Source: Streptomyces sp. CCM_MD2014
Lineage (GTDB): Bacteria; Actinomycetota; Actinomycetes; Streptomycetales; Streptomycetaceae
Length of the DNA stretch: 64,000 nucleotides
NCBI RefSeq assembly: GCF_000772045.1
Contig: NZ_CP009754.1
Location: forward strand, 6,448,001 to 6,512,000
Reading direction: 5' to 3'
Shown piece by piece: positions 32,368 to 40,080 of this stretch. Position numbers and translations under genes: made by a program. Each line of letters opens with the position of its first letter. Position 1 is the first letter of the stretch. The notes under the pieces were generated by a model. The model saw only the letters and a list, made by a program, of their open reading frames with translations. It had not been told where the DNA came from and searched no databases.

Positions 32368-34758
32368 TCAGCCCCGCTGGTCCGACGTCCTACGCCACAC
32401 CGGGCGGGCCGTCGCGGCCCGCCGTTTCAAGGCCGTCCACCGGGCCGACAGCGCCCAGGCCACCCGTACGGCCGAACGCGGGGCGAGCCGTGCGCGCCAC
32501 CGCTTGGCGCGGCCTGCCGTGGCCCGCAGGCCGGCGGTGGCCAGCCGGACGTCCTCCGTCAGCCCCGCCGTCAGACGCGGGCGGGGCGCGTAGAGAACCT
32601 GCTCCACGGCGTCCGCCACCCGGTGCACCGCCGCCGCGGCCGCCGCGTCGAGCCGGCCCAGCCGGACGACGCGGGCCGCCGCCTTGCGGGTGGTCTGCGA
32701 CTCCTCCGGCAGGATCCCGAGGTCCCACGCCGTGTCCATGAGCTCCTGCCAGACCGCGAGCGTGTGCGGACCGGCGTCCGCCTCACCGCGGCCGTGCGCC
32801 CCGAGCCGCACCGCCCTGACGCGCAGCCGCCACAGCATCGGCGCGAGCGGGATCAGCAGCACGACGAGCCCGGCCAGGGCCCAGCCCAGCAGCGCGTACC
32901 ACTTCGGTCCGTCGCCGCCGGTGACGGGCGCGGCCGCCGCCGACTCGGTGGCGCAGGCGTCCAGCTTCTTGTCCTGCGGGGAGCAGGTGTCGCTCTCCGA
33001 GGGCGCCGCCGACGGCTCCGTCCGGGCGTCCCGCGAGGGCAGCGCGGGGTCCGGCACTGTACTGCCGGGCCGGTCCGTGATGGTGTACGCCGGGGTCGAG
33101 CCACGCGTCGGCGTCGGCTCGAAACGGGTCCAGCCCACGCCCTCGAAGTACACCTCGGGCCACGCGTGCGCGTCCCGCAGCCCCACCGAGACCGAGCCGT
33201 TCGCCTGCGGGGAGCCCGGCGCGAAGCCCACCGCGACCCTGGCCGGGATGCCCAGGGAGCGGGCCATCGCCGCCATGGCGAAGGAGAAGTGGACGCAGAA
33301 GCCCTCCTTCTCCTTCAGGAACCGGGCGATCGCCTCCGAGCCGCTGCCGATGTCGACCTGCGTGTCGTACTCGAAGCCGCCGTTGACCGCGAAGTACTCC
33401 TGGAGCTTGACGGCCTGCTCGTACGGGTTCGCGGCGCCCGCGGTGACCTCGCGGGCGGTCCGGGCGACCACCTCGGGCAGCGAGTCCGGCAGCTCCGTGT
33501 ACTCGCGCCTGAGCGCCGCCGACGCCTGCGGAGCCGCGGCGAGCTGCTGCGCCGTCGGCTGCAGGCTCAGGCTCCGCACCTCGTACGTCAGCCCGCGGGT
33601 GTTCTGACCGTGGTCGCCGACCAGGGTCATGCCGACGGGCTCGTAGCGCCAGTTGCCCGCGACGCGCACGCCGCTGGGCGGATAGGGCATCGGCAGCCAG
33701 TCCTGGGCGAAGTCGTCCGCGGCCGAGATCAGGGTCCGGATCTCCGTGCGCCGGATGTCGGGGCCGAGGCCGGCCGGGGTGGGGAACGTGCCGTCCGGCA
33801 CGGCGGTGATGTGCCGCTTGGACGGCTTCCAGGTCGTGCCGTCGAAGTCGTCCAGGGAGACGATGCGCAGATACAGGTCGGACAGGCTCTCGGAGTCGGT
33901 CCGCAGGGTGAGGACCTCGCGGTCCTCGTTCACGTTGAGACTGTCCCGCAGGGAGACCAGCGGGTTCACCGCGGAGATCGTGCCACCGCCTCCGGTCCCC
34001 GAACCCACGCCGCCGCGGGCGCCGTCCAGCAGCCCGCCGTCCATCGCGGGCAGGGCGAGCGGCACCACCAGGGCGATGCCCAGCGCGAACGCGCCGATGC
34101 GGCGTCCGGCGCGGACCGGGGCGAGTGCGCGCCCCTGGTCCGCGCCCGGAGAACGCGGGGAGCCGCCGAAGACCCGGCCCCACTGCGAGAGCCGGTCTCG
34201 CCCCTCGGCCAGAAGCAGCATCAGATAGCCGGCCGCCGCGACCAGGAACCACAGCCAGTCGGCGCCGCCCTCCGACAGCCCGGCGGCCACCGAGTAGAGC
34301 GCGAGCAGCGGCAGGCCGGCCGGGGCGGCGCTGCGGAAGGAGACCGCGAGGGTGTCCACCAGCAGCCCGATCACCAGGACGCCGCCGACCAGCATCAGCC
34401 GGATGCCGTCCGACTCCAGCGGCGCCGGGATCGCGTACCGGGCTATGTCGTCGCCGCCCTGCTGCAGCAGATCGGCGAAGTGCTGGAAGGCCCGCGGGCC
34501 GGGGACCAGACCGGCGATCGCCTGCTCCCGGGCGAAGACCAGGGTCAGCAGCAACAGCGTGACCAGGGCCTGGGCGGCGATGGTCAGCGGTCGCGCCAAC
34601 GGCACCCGCCGCGCCACGGCGCCCACCCCGGACTGCACCGCCAGCAGCACCGCCGCCTGCAGAATCCACGTGGCCGGGTCGACCAACGGCAACAACGCGC
34701 ACGCCGCCATCAAGGTGGCCGCCCACGCACACAACGCCAACCGCGCCCGCCCGCTCAT
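32368..34758 (-). CDS. Transglutaminase-like membrane protein (DUF3488 plus transglutaminase core)
   Basis: This 796-residue protein has about six transmembrane helices at the N-terminus (residues 5-225), then an extracellular transglutaminase-like domain, a seventh helix near residue 620 (YALLGWALAGLVVLLIPLAP) and a cytoplasmic tail. The catalytic triad is present, with Cys488 in EGFCVHFSFAM, His531 in RDAHAWPEVYF and Asp/Glu in RFEPTP. The role may be protein cross-linking or peptidase activity outside the cell. The start overlaps the DUF58 stop (ATGA). It is the last gene of moxR-DUF58-transglutaminase, a unit conserved in actinobacteria. Confidence 0.92.
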   Translation of the reverse strand: MSGRARLALCAWAATLMAACALLPLVDPATWILQAAVLLAVQSGVGAVARRVPLARPLTIAAQALVTLLLLTLVFAREQAIAGLVPGPRAFQHFADLLQQGGDDIARYAIPAPLESDGIRLMLVGGVLVIGLLVDTLAVSFRSAAPAGLPLLALYSVAAGLSEGGADWLWFLVAAAGYLMLLLAEGRDRLSQWGRVFGGSPRSPGADQGRALAPVRAGRRIGAFALGIALVVPLALPAMDGGLLDGARGGVGSGTGGGGTISAVNPLVSLRDSLNVNEDREVLTLRTDSESLSDLYLRIVSLDDFDGTTWKPSKRHITAVPDGTFPTPAGLGPDIRRTEIRTLISAADDFAQDWLPMPYPPSGVRVAGNWRYEPVGMTLVGDHGQNTRGLTYEVRSLSLQPTAQQLAAAPQASAALRREYTELPDSLPEVVARTAREVTAGAANPYEQAVKLQEYFAVNGGFEYDTQVDIGSGSEAIARFLKEKEGFCVHFSFAMAAMARSLGIPARVAVGFAPGSPQANGSVSVGLRDAHAWPEVYFEGVGWTRFEPTPTRGSTPAYTITDRPGSTVPDPALPSRDARTEPSAAPSESDTCSPQDKKLDACATESAAAAPVTGGDGPKWYALLGWALAGLVVLLIPLAPMLWRLRVRAVRLGAHGRGEADAGPHTLAVWQELMDTAWDLGILPEESQTTRKAAARVVRLGRLDAAAAAAVHRVADAVEQVLYAPRPRLTAGLTEDVRLATAGLRATAGRAKRWRARLAPRSAVRVAWALSARWTALKRRAATARPVWRRTSDQRG

Positions 34759-36119
34759 CGCGCCGCCTTTCCGCCGGTCGGGGTCGTGAGGGTGGTGCGT
34801 TCGTGATCGGCCGTGCGCCACAGCTCCTCCACCGTTGCGCCCCGGGGGACGGACACGGCGGTCCAGCCGGACTCGCGGAGCATGCGCAGCCGTTCCACGC
34901 TCCTGTCCAACGGGCCGGCGACGTCGGCCGGTTCCCGGGACCAGGTCTCACTGTCCAGGAGGAAGGCGAGGGCGCCGCCGCTGCGCTGCCGCATCTTCGC
35001 GGCCACCGCGGCCTGCTCCTCGTCCAGGTCGCCGAAGAAGGCGACCAGCAGCCCCTCGTTCCCGCCGCGCAGCGTGTCGTACGCCGGGGACAGGTCCGTG
35101 CCGTCGGAGTGGTCGATCACCGCGAGGGTGTCCAGCATCAGGCCCGCCGCGTCGGCCGTGCCCTGGCTCGCGCCCGCGAAGCCGTCGGCGCCTTCGCCCG
35201 GCACCGAGTCGCCGGTGTCGGTGAGCAGCCGGACCGAGAAACCCCGCTCCAGCATGTGCACCAGCACGGACGCCGCGCCCGACACCGCCCACTCGAAGGC
35301 CGAGTCGGGGCCCGCGCCCTCGTAGGCCACGACCCGGGTGTCCAGGAGCACCGTGCAGCGGGCCCGCTGAGGCTGTTCCTCGCGGCGCACCATCAGCTCG
35401 CCGTACCGTGCGGTGGAGCGCCAGTGCACGCGGCGCAGATCGTCGCCGTACCGGTACCCGCGCGGGATCACGTCGTCGTCGCCGGCCAGGGCGAGCGAGC
35501 GCTGCCGGCCCTCGCCGTACCCCTTCGCCTCCCCGCTCAGCCGCACCGGCGGCAGTGCCTCCACCCGCGGGATCACGGTCAGCGTGTCGTACGTCGAGAA
35601 GGAGCGGGTCAGCTCGCACAGGCCGAACGGGTCGGTCAGGCGCAACTGCAGCGGCCCCAGCGGATAGCGGCCGCGCAGGTCCGAGCGGACCCGGTAGGAC
35701 ACCTCGCGGCGGCCGCCCGGCTCGACCCGGTCGAGGACGAAGCGGGGCCGCGGGCCGAGCACGTAGGGCACCCGGTCCTGGAGCATCAGCAGGCCGGTGG
35801 GCAGCCGGGAGACGTTGTCGACGCGCAGATGGACCCGCGCCTCGCTGCCGGCGGGCACCCGCCCGGGGGAGAGCCGGCGACTGCCCGCGACCCGGTAGCG
35901 CGTGCGGTAGAGCACGGCCGCGCAGAGCAGGGGCAGCACGCCCAGGAGCAGCCCGACGCGCAGCAGATCGCTCTGTCCGAGGACGTAGGCGCAGACCGCG
36001 GCCGCGATGCCGGCGGCCAGGAAGGAGCGCCCGCGGGTGGTCAGCCCGGACAGCGCGGTGCGGATGCCGCCGCCCTCGCCCCGGTCCTCCCCGGCCCCGG
36101 CCGTCCCCCCGGCGTCCAT
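34755..36119 (-). CDS. DUF58 (von Willebrand A-like) membrane protein
   Basis: This 454-residue protein starts with two transmembrane helices (about residues 25-70) and carries a DUF58 domain whose core is the conserved GDDDVIPRGYRYGDDLRRVHWRS-type segment, residues about 215-240. A vWA-like fold follows, beginning RCTVLLDTR. I choose the ATG at 36119, five bases after GGAGG and overlapping the MoxR stop as TGATG; a GTG three bases upstream is equally coupled. MoxR ATPases act with vWA proteins as chaperone pairs, which the operon supports. Confidence 0.92.
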   Translation of the reverse strand: MDAGGTAGAGEDRGEGGGIRTALSGLTTRGRSFLAAGIAAAVCAYVLGQSDLLRVGLLLGVLPLLCAAVLYRTRYRVAGSRRLSPGRVPAGSEARVHLRVDNVSRLPTGLLMLQDRVPYVLGPRPRFVLDRVEPGGRREVSYRVRSDLRGRYPLGPLQLRLTDPFGLCELTRSFSTYDTLTVIPRVEALPPVRLSGEAKGYGEGRQRSLALAGDDDVIPRGYRYGDDLRRVHWRSTARYGELMVRREEQPQRARCTVLLDTRVVAYEGAGPDSAFEWAVSGAASVLVHMLERGFSVRLLTDTGDSVPGEGADGFAGASQGTADAAGLMLDTLAVIDHSDGTDLSPAYDTLRGGNEGLLVAFFGDLDEEQAAVAAKMRQRSGGALAFLLDSETWSREPADVAGPLDRSVERLRMLRESGWTAVSVPRGATVEELWRTADHERTTLTTPTGGKAAR

Positions 36120-37192
36120 CACAGCCTCCGCGGCGGCTGCTGACCGTACCCCGGCGCACCGCGGCCCACACCGAGGCCCGTCTGCTGCCGGGGTTCCGCC
36201 GGCACCGGGGTGTGCTGCAGGATCTCCTGGACCACCTGCTCGGAGGTGCGGCGGTTGAGCTGGGCCTGAGCGGTCGGCAGCAGCCGGTGGGCCAGGACGG
36301 CGACCGCGAGGGCCTGCACGTCGTCCGGCAGCGCGTAGTCCCGGCCGCTCAGGGCGGCGGACGCCTTCGCCGCGCGCAGCAGATGCAGCGTGGCACGCGG
36401 TGAGGCGCCGAGTCTGAGGTCCGGGTGGGTGCGGGTCGCCGCGACCAGGTCCACCGCGTACCGCCGGATCGGATCCGCCACGTGGACGCCGCGGACCGCC
36501 TCGATCAGCTTCAGGATCTCGTGCGCGTGCGCCACCGGCTGCAGATCGTCCAGCGGGCTGACCCCGCCGTGCACGTCGAGCATCTGCAACTCGGCCTCCG
36601 GACTCGGATAGCCGATGGAGACCCGGGCCATGAAACGGTCCCGCTGGGCCTCCGGCAGCGGGTAGGTGCCCTCCATCTCGACCGGGTTCTGCGTCGCCAC
36701 CACCATGAAGGGGCTGGGCAGTTCGTAGGTCTGGCCGTCGATGGTGACCTGGCGCTCCTCCATCGACTCGAGCAGCGCCGACTGCGTCTTCGGCGACGCG
36801 CGGTTGATCTCGTCCCCGATCACCACCTGCGCGAAGATCGCGCCCGGTTTGAACTCGAAGTCCCGGCGCTGCTGGTCCCAGATGGACACGCCGGTGATGT
36901 CCGAGGGCAGCAGGTCCGGCGTGAACTGGATCCGGCGGACCGAACAGTCGATGGACCGCGCCAGCGCCTTGGCCAGCATGGTCTTGCCGACCCCGGGGAC
37001 GTCCTCGATCAGCAGGTGTCCCTCGGCCAGCAGCACGGTCAGCGAGAGCCGTACGACCTCGGGCTTGCCCTCGATCACGTCCTCCACCGAACCGCGGACC
37101 CGATCGACCACGGCGGTCAGATCTTCCCCCACGCTCCCGTACGCTCGCGCGGCGGCGCCCCCACGGCTCGCCTGATCGTCATAGGTCGTCAC
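36119..37192 (-). CDS. MoxR-family AAA+ ATPase
   Basis: This 357-residue ATPase has Walker A in EDVPGVGKTMLAKALA near residue 75 and Walker B in VVIGDEINRASPKTQSALLE near residue 130, with sensor 1 in VVATQNPVEMEGTYPLPEAQRDRF. The C-terminal lid and a Gln/Gly/Pro-rich tail end the protein. MoxR proteins act as chaperones that help activate partners, here probably the DUF58 and transglutaminase proteins of the same operon. The GTG at 37192 has a GAGGAGG site. Confidence 0.94.
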   Translation of the reverse strand: MTTYDDQASRGGAAARAYGSVGEDLTAVVDRVRGSVEDVIEGKPEVVRLSLTVLLAEGHLLIEDVPGVGKTMLAKALARSIDCSVRRIQFTPDLLPSDITGVSIWDQQRRDFEFKPGAIFAQVVIGDEINRASPKTQSALLESMEERQVTIDGQTYELPSPFMVVATQNPVEMEGTYPLPEAQRDRFMARVSIGYPSPEAELQMLDVHGGVSPLDDLQPVAHAHEILKLIEAVRGVHVADPIRRYAVDLVAATRTHPDLRLGASPRATLHLLRAAKASAALSGRDYALPDDVQALAVAVLAHRLLPTAQAQLNRRTSEQVVQEILQHTPVPAEPRQQTGLGVGRGAPGYGQQPPRRL

Positions 37193-37512
37193 CCGGCCCT
37201 CCTCGGCCTTGCCCCGCACTCCTGAGAAATGGGGGTACCCCAACTTGCCGGGCCGGCCCGTCTCCACGGACCGGCCCACCCCGAATCACGGACGCCGCCC
37301 GGAAAAAGTTCCGGTGCGACACCACTTCCCGCATTCTTGCCGCCGTTACCGATTCGTGTCACTGCCTGTGGACAACTGGCCGCGACATGTCGGCGCTCGG
37401 GGGCCGCACAACCCCTGCAGGCCGCACGGCTCCACGGCTCAACGGCCCCTACGGCTCGTGCTGCCCGAGCGGCACGTGCCCGGCGGGAGCGTCGGGGCGG
37501 GCCGGCACCGGA
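37193..37512. other. 320-base gap with no convincing gene
   Basis: The gap holds the presumed moxR promoter (no clear hexamers), a GGGGTACCCC palindrome at 37232-37241 and the nonamer TGTGGACAA at 37369-37377, which is an exact copy of the Streptomyces DnaA box on the - strand. Short frames here have no sensible start. Confidence 0.45.
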
Positions 37513-38058
37513 TCAGGCGGGGTCGACCTCGCGCAGCCGGCCCGTCTTCACGTCGAAGACGAAACCGCGCACGTCGTCGGTGTGCAGCAGGAACGGTGAG
37601 GTGCGCACCCGCTCGATCGACTGCCGCACGTCCTGGTCGGCGTCCCGGAAGGCCTCCACCGCCCACGCGGGACGCTGGCCGACCTCCAGCTCCAGGTCGT
37701 GCCGGAAGTCCTCGGTGATGGACTCCATGCCGCAGTTGGTGTGGTGGATGAGGGCCACGCTGCGGGTGCCGAGCGCCCGCTGGCTGATGGTCAGGGAACG
37801 GATCACGTCGTCGGTGACGACGCCGCCCGCGTTGCGGATCGTGTGACAGTCGCCGAGCTTCAGACCGAGCGCGGCGTGCAGGTCGATGCGTGCGTCCATG
37901 CACGCCACGACCGCGACGCGCTGGACGGGACGGGCGTCCATTCCGGGGTCGCTGAACGCCGCGGCGTAGCGTTCGTTCGCTTCGACGAGCCGGTCGGTGA
38001 CGGTGTGGTCGGCCGTGGCGGAGTCGGAGCCTGCGGGTACCGATGCAGAAGTCGTCAT
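37513..38058 (-). CDS. Beta-class carbonic anhydrase
   Basis: This 181-residue zinc enzyme interconverts carbon dioxide and bicarbonate. The active-site signatures are AVVACMDARID, with the first Cys and the Asp-Arg dyad, and LIHHTNCGM, with the His and second Cys ligands. The family's usual length is 165-220 residues. I use the ATG at 38058, which lies seven bases after TAACGT; an ATG six bases upstream is possible. No partner genes are adjacent, and it probably serves general bicarbonate supply. Confidence 0.92.
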   Translation of the reverse strand: MTTSASVPAGSDSATADHTVTDRLVEANERYAAAFSDPGMDARPVQRVAVVACMDARIDLHAALGLKLGDCHTIRNAGGVVTDDVIRSLTISQRALGTRSVALIHHTNCGMESITEDFRHDLELEVGQRPAWAVEAFRDADQDVRQSIERVRTSPFLLHTDDVRGFVFDVKTGRLREVDPA

Positions 38059-38233
38059 ATCCATGACGTTACTGGCCGTCCCGGCCGGTGGTCCGCTGCG
38101 AAGCGGGACAAAGAATGGCATCGAGCCCCGTTGTGAGCCAATCCACAGGGTGGTGCGAAGGCGGCCGTACGGGTGAAAAGCCCCTCGGTGCCGGTTTGCG
38201 GGCGCCGTCGGCCGCGACGCGCAGGCCGGTTGA

Positions 38234-38261
38234 TTGACCGGGCGACACGGTGGACTAAAGT
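38234..38261 (+). promoter_or_regulatory. Promoter of the division and cell wall cluster
   Basis: TTGACC (38234-38239), a 16-base spacer and TAAAGT (38256-38261) are the best promoter in the gap before rsmH. Transcription would begin near 38268, leaving a leader of about 220 bases. Confidence 0.6.
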
Positions 38262-38371
38262 GACGCGAAGCGGGAGACGAGGATCTCCCTGCTGGACTGA
38301 ATTCCCCGGAGACCTGGGCGACGCCCCGCCAGATCTCCCCACGTGCGCGGCGCGTACGTACGGCTCGGCCT

Positions 38372-38438
38372 CCTCCCGCTCCCGGCCGGCCGACGCTTTT
38401 GGCGCCGGCAGGCCTCCCCTTCAGATGCGAGCGGGAGG
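38372..38438 (+). promoter_or_regulatory. Long-range stem in the rsmH leader
   Basis: CCTCCCGCTC (38372-38381) pairs with GAGCGGGAGG (38429-38438). Inside, GCCGGC repeats near 38385 and 38404 can form a second hairpin around CTTTTGG. The structure covers much of the leader upstream of rsmH. Confidence 0.45.
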
Positions 38439-38486
38439 GGACCCGGCGGTGCGTGACGCCGTGCCGGACCTGAGAGGCCGCCCCAC

Positions 38487-39443
38487 TTGAGCCAGAGTCG
38501 ACACGTCCCGGTGATGCTCCAGCGGTGTCTGGACCTGCTGGCGCCCGCCCTCCAGGAGCCGGGAGCCGTGGTCGTCGACTGCACGCTGGGACTCGGCGGG
38601 CACAGCGAGGCGCTCCTCGAACGCTTCCCCGGGGCCCGGCTCGTGGCGCTCGACCGCGACAAGGAGGCCCTGCGCCTGTCCGGCGAGCGGCTCGCCCCCT
38701 ACGGTGAGCGCGCCACCCTCGTGCACGCGGTCTACGACGAGCTGCCCGACGTACTCGCCCGGCTCGGCGTCCCGCGCGTCCAGGGCGTGCTGTTCGACCT
38801 CGGCGTCTCCTCCATGCAGCTCGACGAGGCCGGCCGCGGCTTCGCCTACGCCCAGGACGCCCCGCTCGACATGCGGATGGACCAGAGCACCGGCATGAGC
38901 GCGGCGGAGGTCCTCAACACCTATCCGCCCGGCGAACTCGTCCGCATCCTGCGGGCGTACGGCGAGGAGAAGCAGGCCAAGCGGATCGTGTCCGCGATCG
39001 TGCGCGAGCGCGAGAAGGAGCCGTTCAGCAACAGCGCCCGCCTCGTCGAGCTGATCCGCGCCGCGCTGCCGCAGGCCGCCAAGCGCACCGGCGGCAACCC
39101 CGCCAAGCGCACCTTCCAGGCCCTGCGCATCGAGGTCAACGGCGAGCTGTCCGTGCTCGAGCGGGCGATCCCGGCGGCCGTCGAGTCGATCGCGGTCGGT
39201 GGGCGGATCGCCGTACTGTCGTACCACTCGCTGGAGGACCGGCTGGTCAAGCAGGTGTTCGCGGCCGGCGCCGCCAACACCGCGCCGCCCGGTCTGCCCG
39301 TCGTCCCCGAACGCTACGCACCGCGCCTCAAGCTGCTGACGCGCGGTGCCGAACTTCCCACCGAGGAGGAGATCGCCGAGAACCGGCGGGCGGCACCGGC
39401 ACGGCTGCGCGGCGCCGAGCGCATCAGGGAGTCCCTCGGGTGA
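38487..39443 (+). CDS. rsmH: 16S rRNA m4C1402 methyltransferase
   Basis: This 318-residue SAM-dependent enzyme (MraW) methylates N4 of C1402 in 16S rRNA. The start RHVPVMLQRCLDLLAP, motif I VDCTLGLGGHSEALLE, the GVLFDLGVSSMQLDE segment and RTFQALRIEVNGEL are diagnostic. The start is TTG, 9 bases after GAGAGG, which suggests modest expression. It opens the dcw cluster; no mraZ gene precedes it, unlike in many other bacteria and M. tuberculosis. The end is near-duplicated in the following 18 bases. Confidence 0.97.
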   Translation: MSQSRHVPVMLQRCLDLLAPALQEPGAVVVDCTLGLGGHSEALLERFPGARLVALDRDKEALRLSGERLAPYGERATLVHAVYDELPDVLARLGVPRVQGVLFDLGVSSMQLDEAGRGFAYAQDAPLDMRMDQSTGMSAAEVLNTYPPGELVRILRAYGEEKQAKRIVSAIVREREKEPFSNSARLVELIRAALPQAAKRTGGNPAKRTFQALRIEVNGELSVLERAIPAAVESIAVGGRIAVLSYHSLEDRLVKQVFAAGAANTAPPGLPVVPERYAPRLKLLTRGAELPTEEEIAENRRAAPARLRGAERIRESLG

Positions 39444-39462
39444 TGGGAGTCCCTCGGATGGA
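39427..39462 (+). repeat. 18-bp tandem duplication at the end of rsmH
   Basis: GGGAGTCCCTCGG occurs at 39427 and again at 39445, so the last codons and stop of rsmH are near-duplicated just after the gene. The second copy lies inside the short frame that precedes ftsL. Confidence 0.75.
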
Positions 39463-39529
39463 CCGAGCGAGGCAGGCCGGGAACGGGCGGGTGCGGACGG
39501 CCCCACCGGGCCGAGGGGAGGGCGAGTGA
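39443..39529 (+). CDS. Candidate 28-codon ORF between rsmH and ftsL
   Basis: An ATG overlapping the rsmH stop (TGATG) opens a frame of 28 codons, starting MGVPRMDRARQAG, whose TGA overlaps the ftsL GTG. Third-position GC is about 80 per cent. The product is basic and resembles nothing I know. The overlaps suggest it could carry ribosomes from rsmH to ftsL; it may equally be an accident of the 18-bp duplication. Confidence 0.35.
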   Translation: MGVPRMDRARQAGNGRVRTAPPGRGEGE

Positions 39530-40080
39530 GCAGGAAACCCGAACTGAGGGGCAGGGCGGCCCGCCTCGCGCGGCTGCTCCCGACGGGCGGCACCCGCGGC
39601 CAGGCGGCGCGGGCACCCTTCGTCCTCCTGGTCGTCGTCCTCCTCGGCGGCGGCCTCATCGGACTCCTGGTGCTCAACTCCGCCCTGAGCGAGGGCTCCT
39701 TCCAGCTGGACGACCTCAAGCAGCGGACCAAGGAACTCACCGACGAGGAACAGGCGCTCCAGCGGGACATCGACGCCTACTCCGCCCCCCGGGCCCTCCA
39801 GCGCCGCGCCAGCGAACTGGGCATGGTCCCCGGGGGCGACCCCGCCTTCCTCGACCCCGACGGAAGCGTCAAGGGCTCGCCCAGCCCCGCGCCCGCCGCG
39901 GCCACCCCCCTCGTGCTCGCCCCCGAGGCGCTGACCGCGACCTCCGGCAGCCCGTCCGCGCCCACCCCCTCCGCCTACGCGGAACCGTCCGCGCCGGCCC
40001 CCACGTCCCCCACCGCGGGCACGTCCGCCACCCCCGCCCCGGCGGCGACGCCCACCCCGACCCCGACTCCCGGCAGGTGA
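39526..40080 (+). CDS. ftsL: Cell division protein FtsL-like
   Basis: This 184-residue bitopic membrane protein belongs to the divisome and probably pairs with a DivIC partner encoded elsewhere and with FtsQ. A basic cytoplasmic start is followed by one transmembrane helix (about residues 30-55, FVLLVVVLLGGGLIGLLVL) and an extracellular coiled coil (LKQRTKELTDEEQALQRDI). The last 70 residues are Ala/Pro/Thr-rich and low complexity. The GTG at 39526 has GAGGGGA upstream. Its TGA overlaps the ftsI GTG. Confidence 0.9.
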   Translation: MSRKPELRGRAARLARLLPTGGTRGQAARAPFVLLVVVLLGGGLIGLLVLNSALSEGSFQLDDLKQRTKELTDEEQALQRDIDAYSAPRALQRRASELGMVPGGDPAFLDPDGSVKGSPSPAPAAATPLVLAPEALTATSGSPSAPTPSAYAEPSAPAPTSPTAGTSATPAPAATPTPTPTPGR

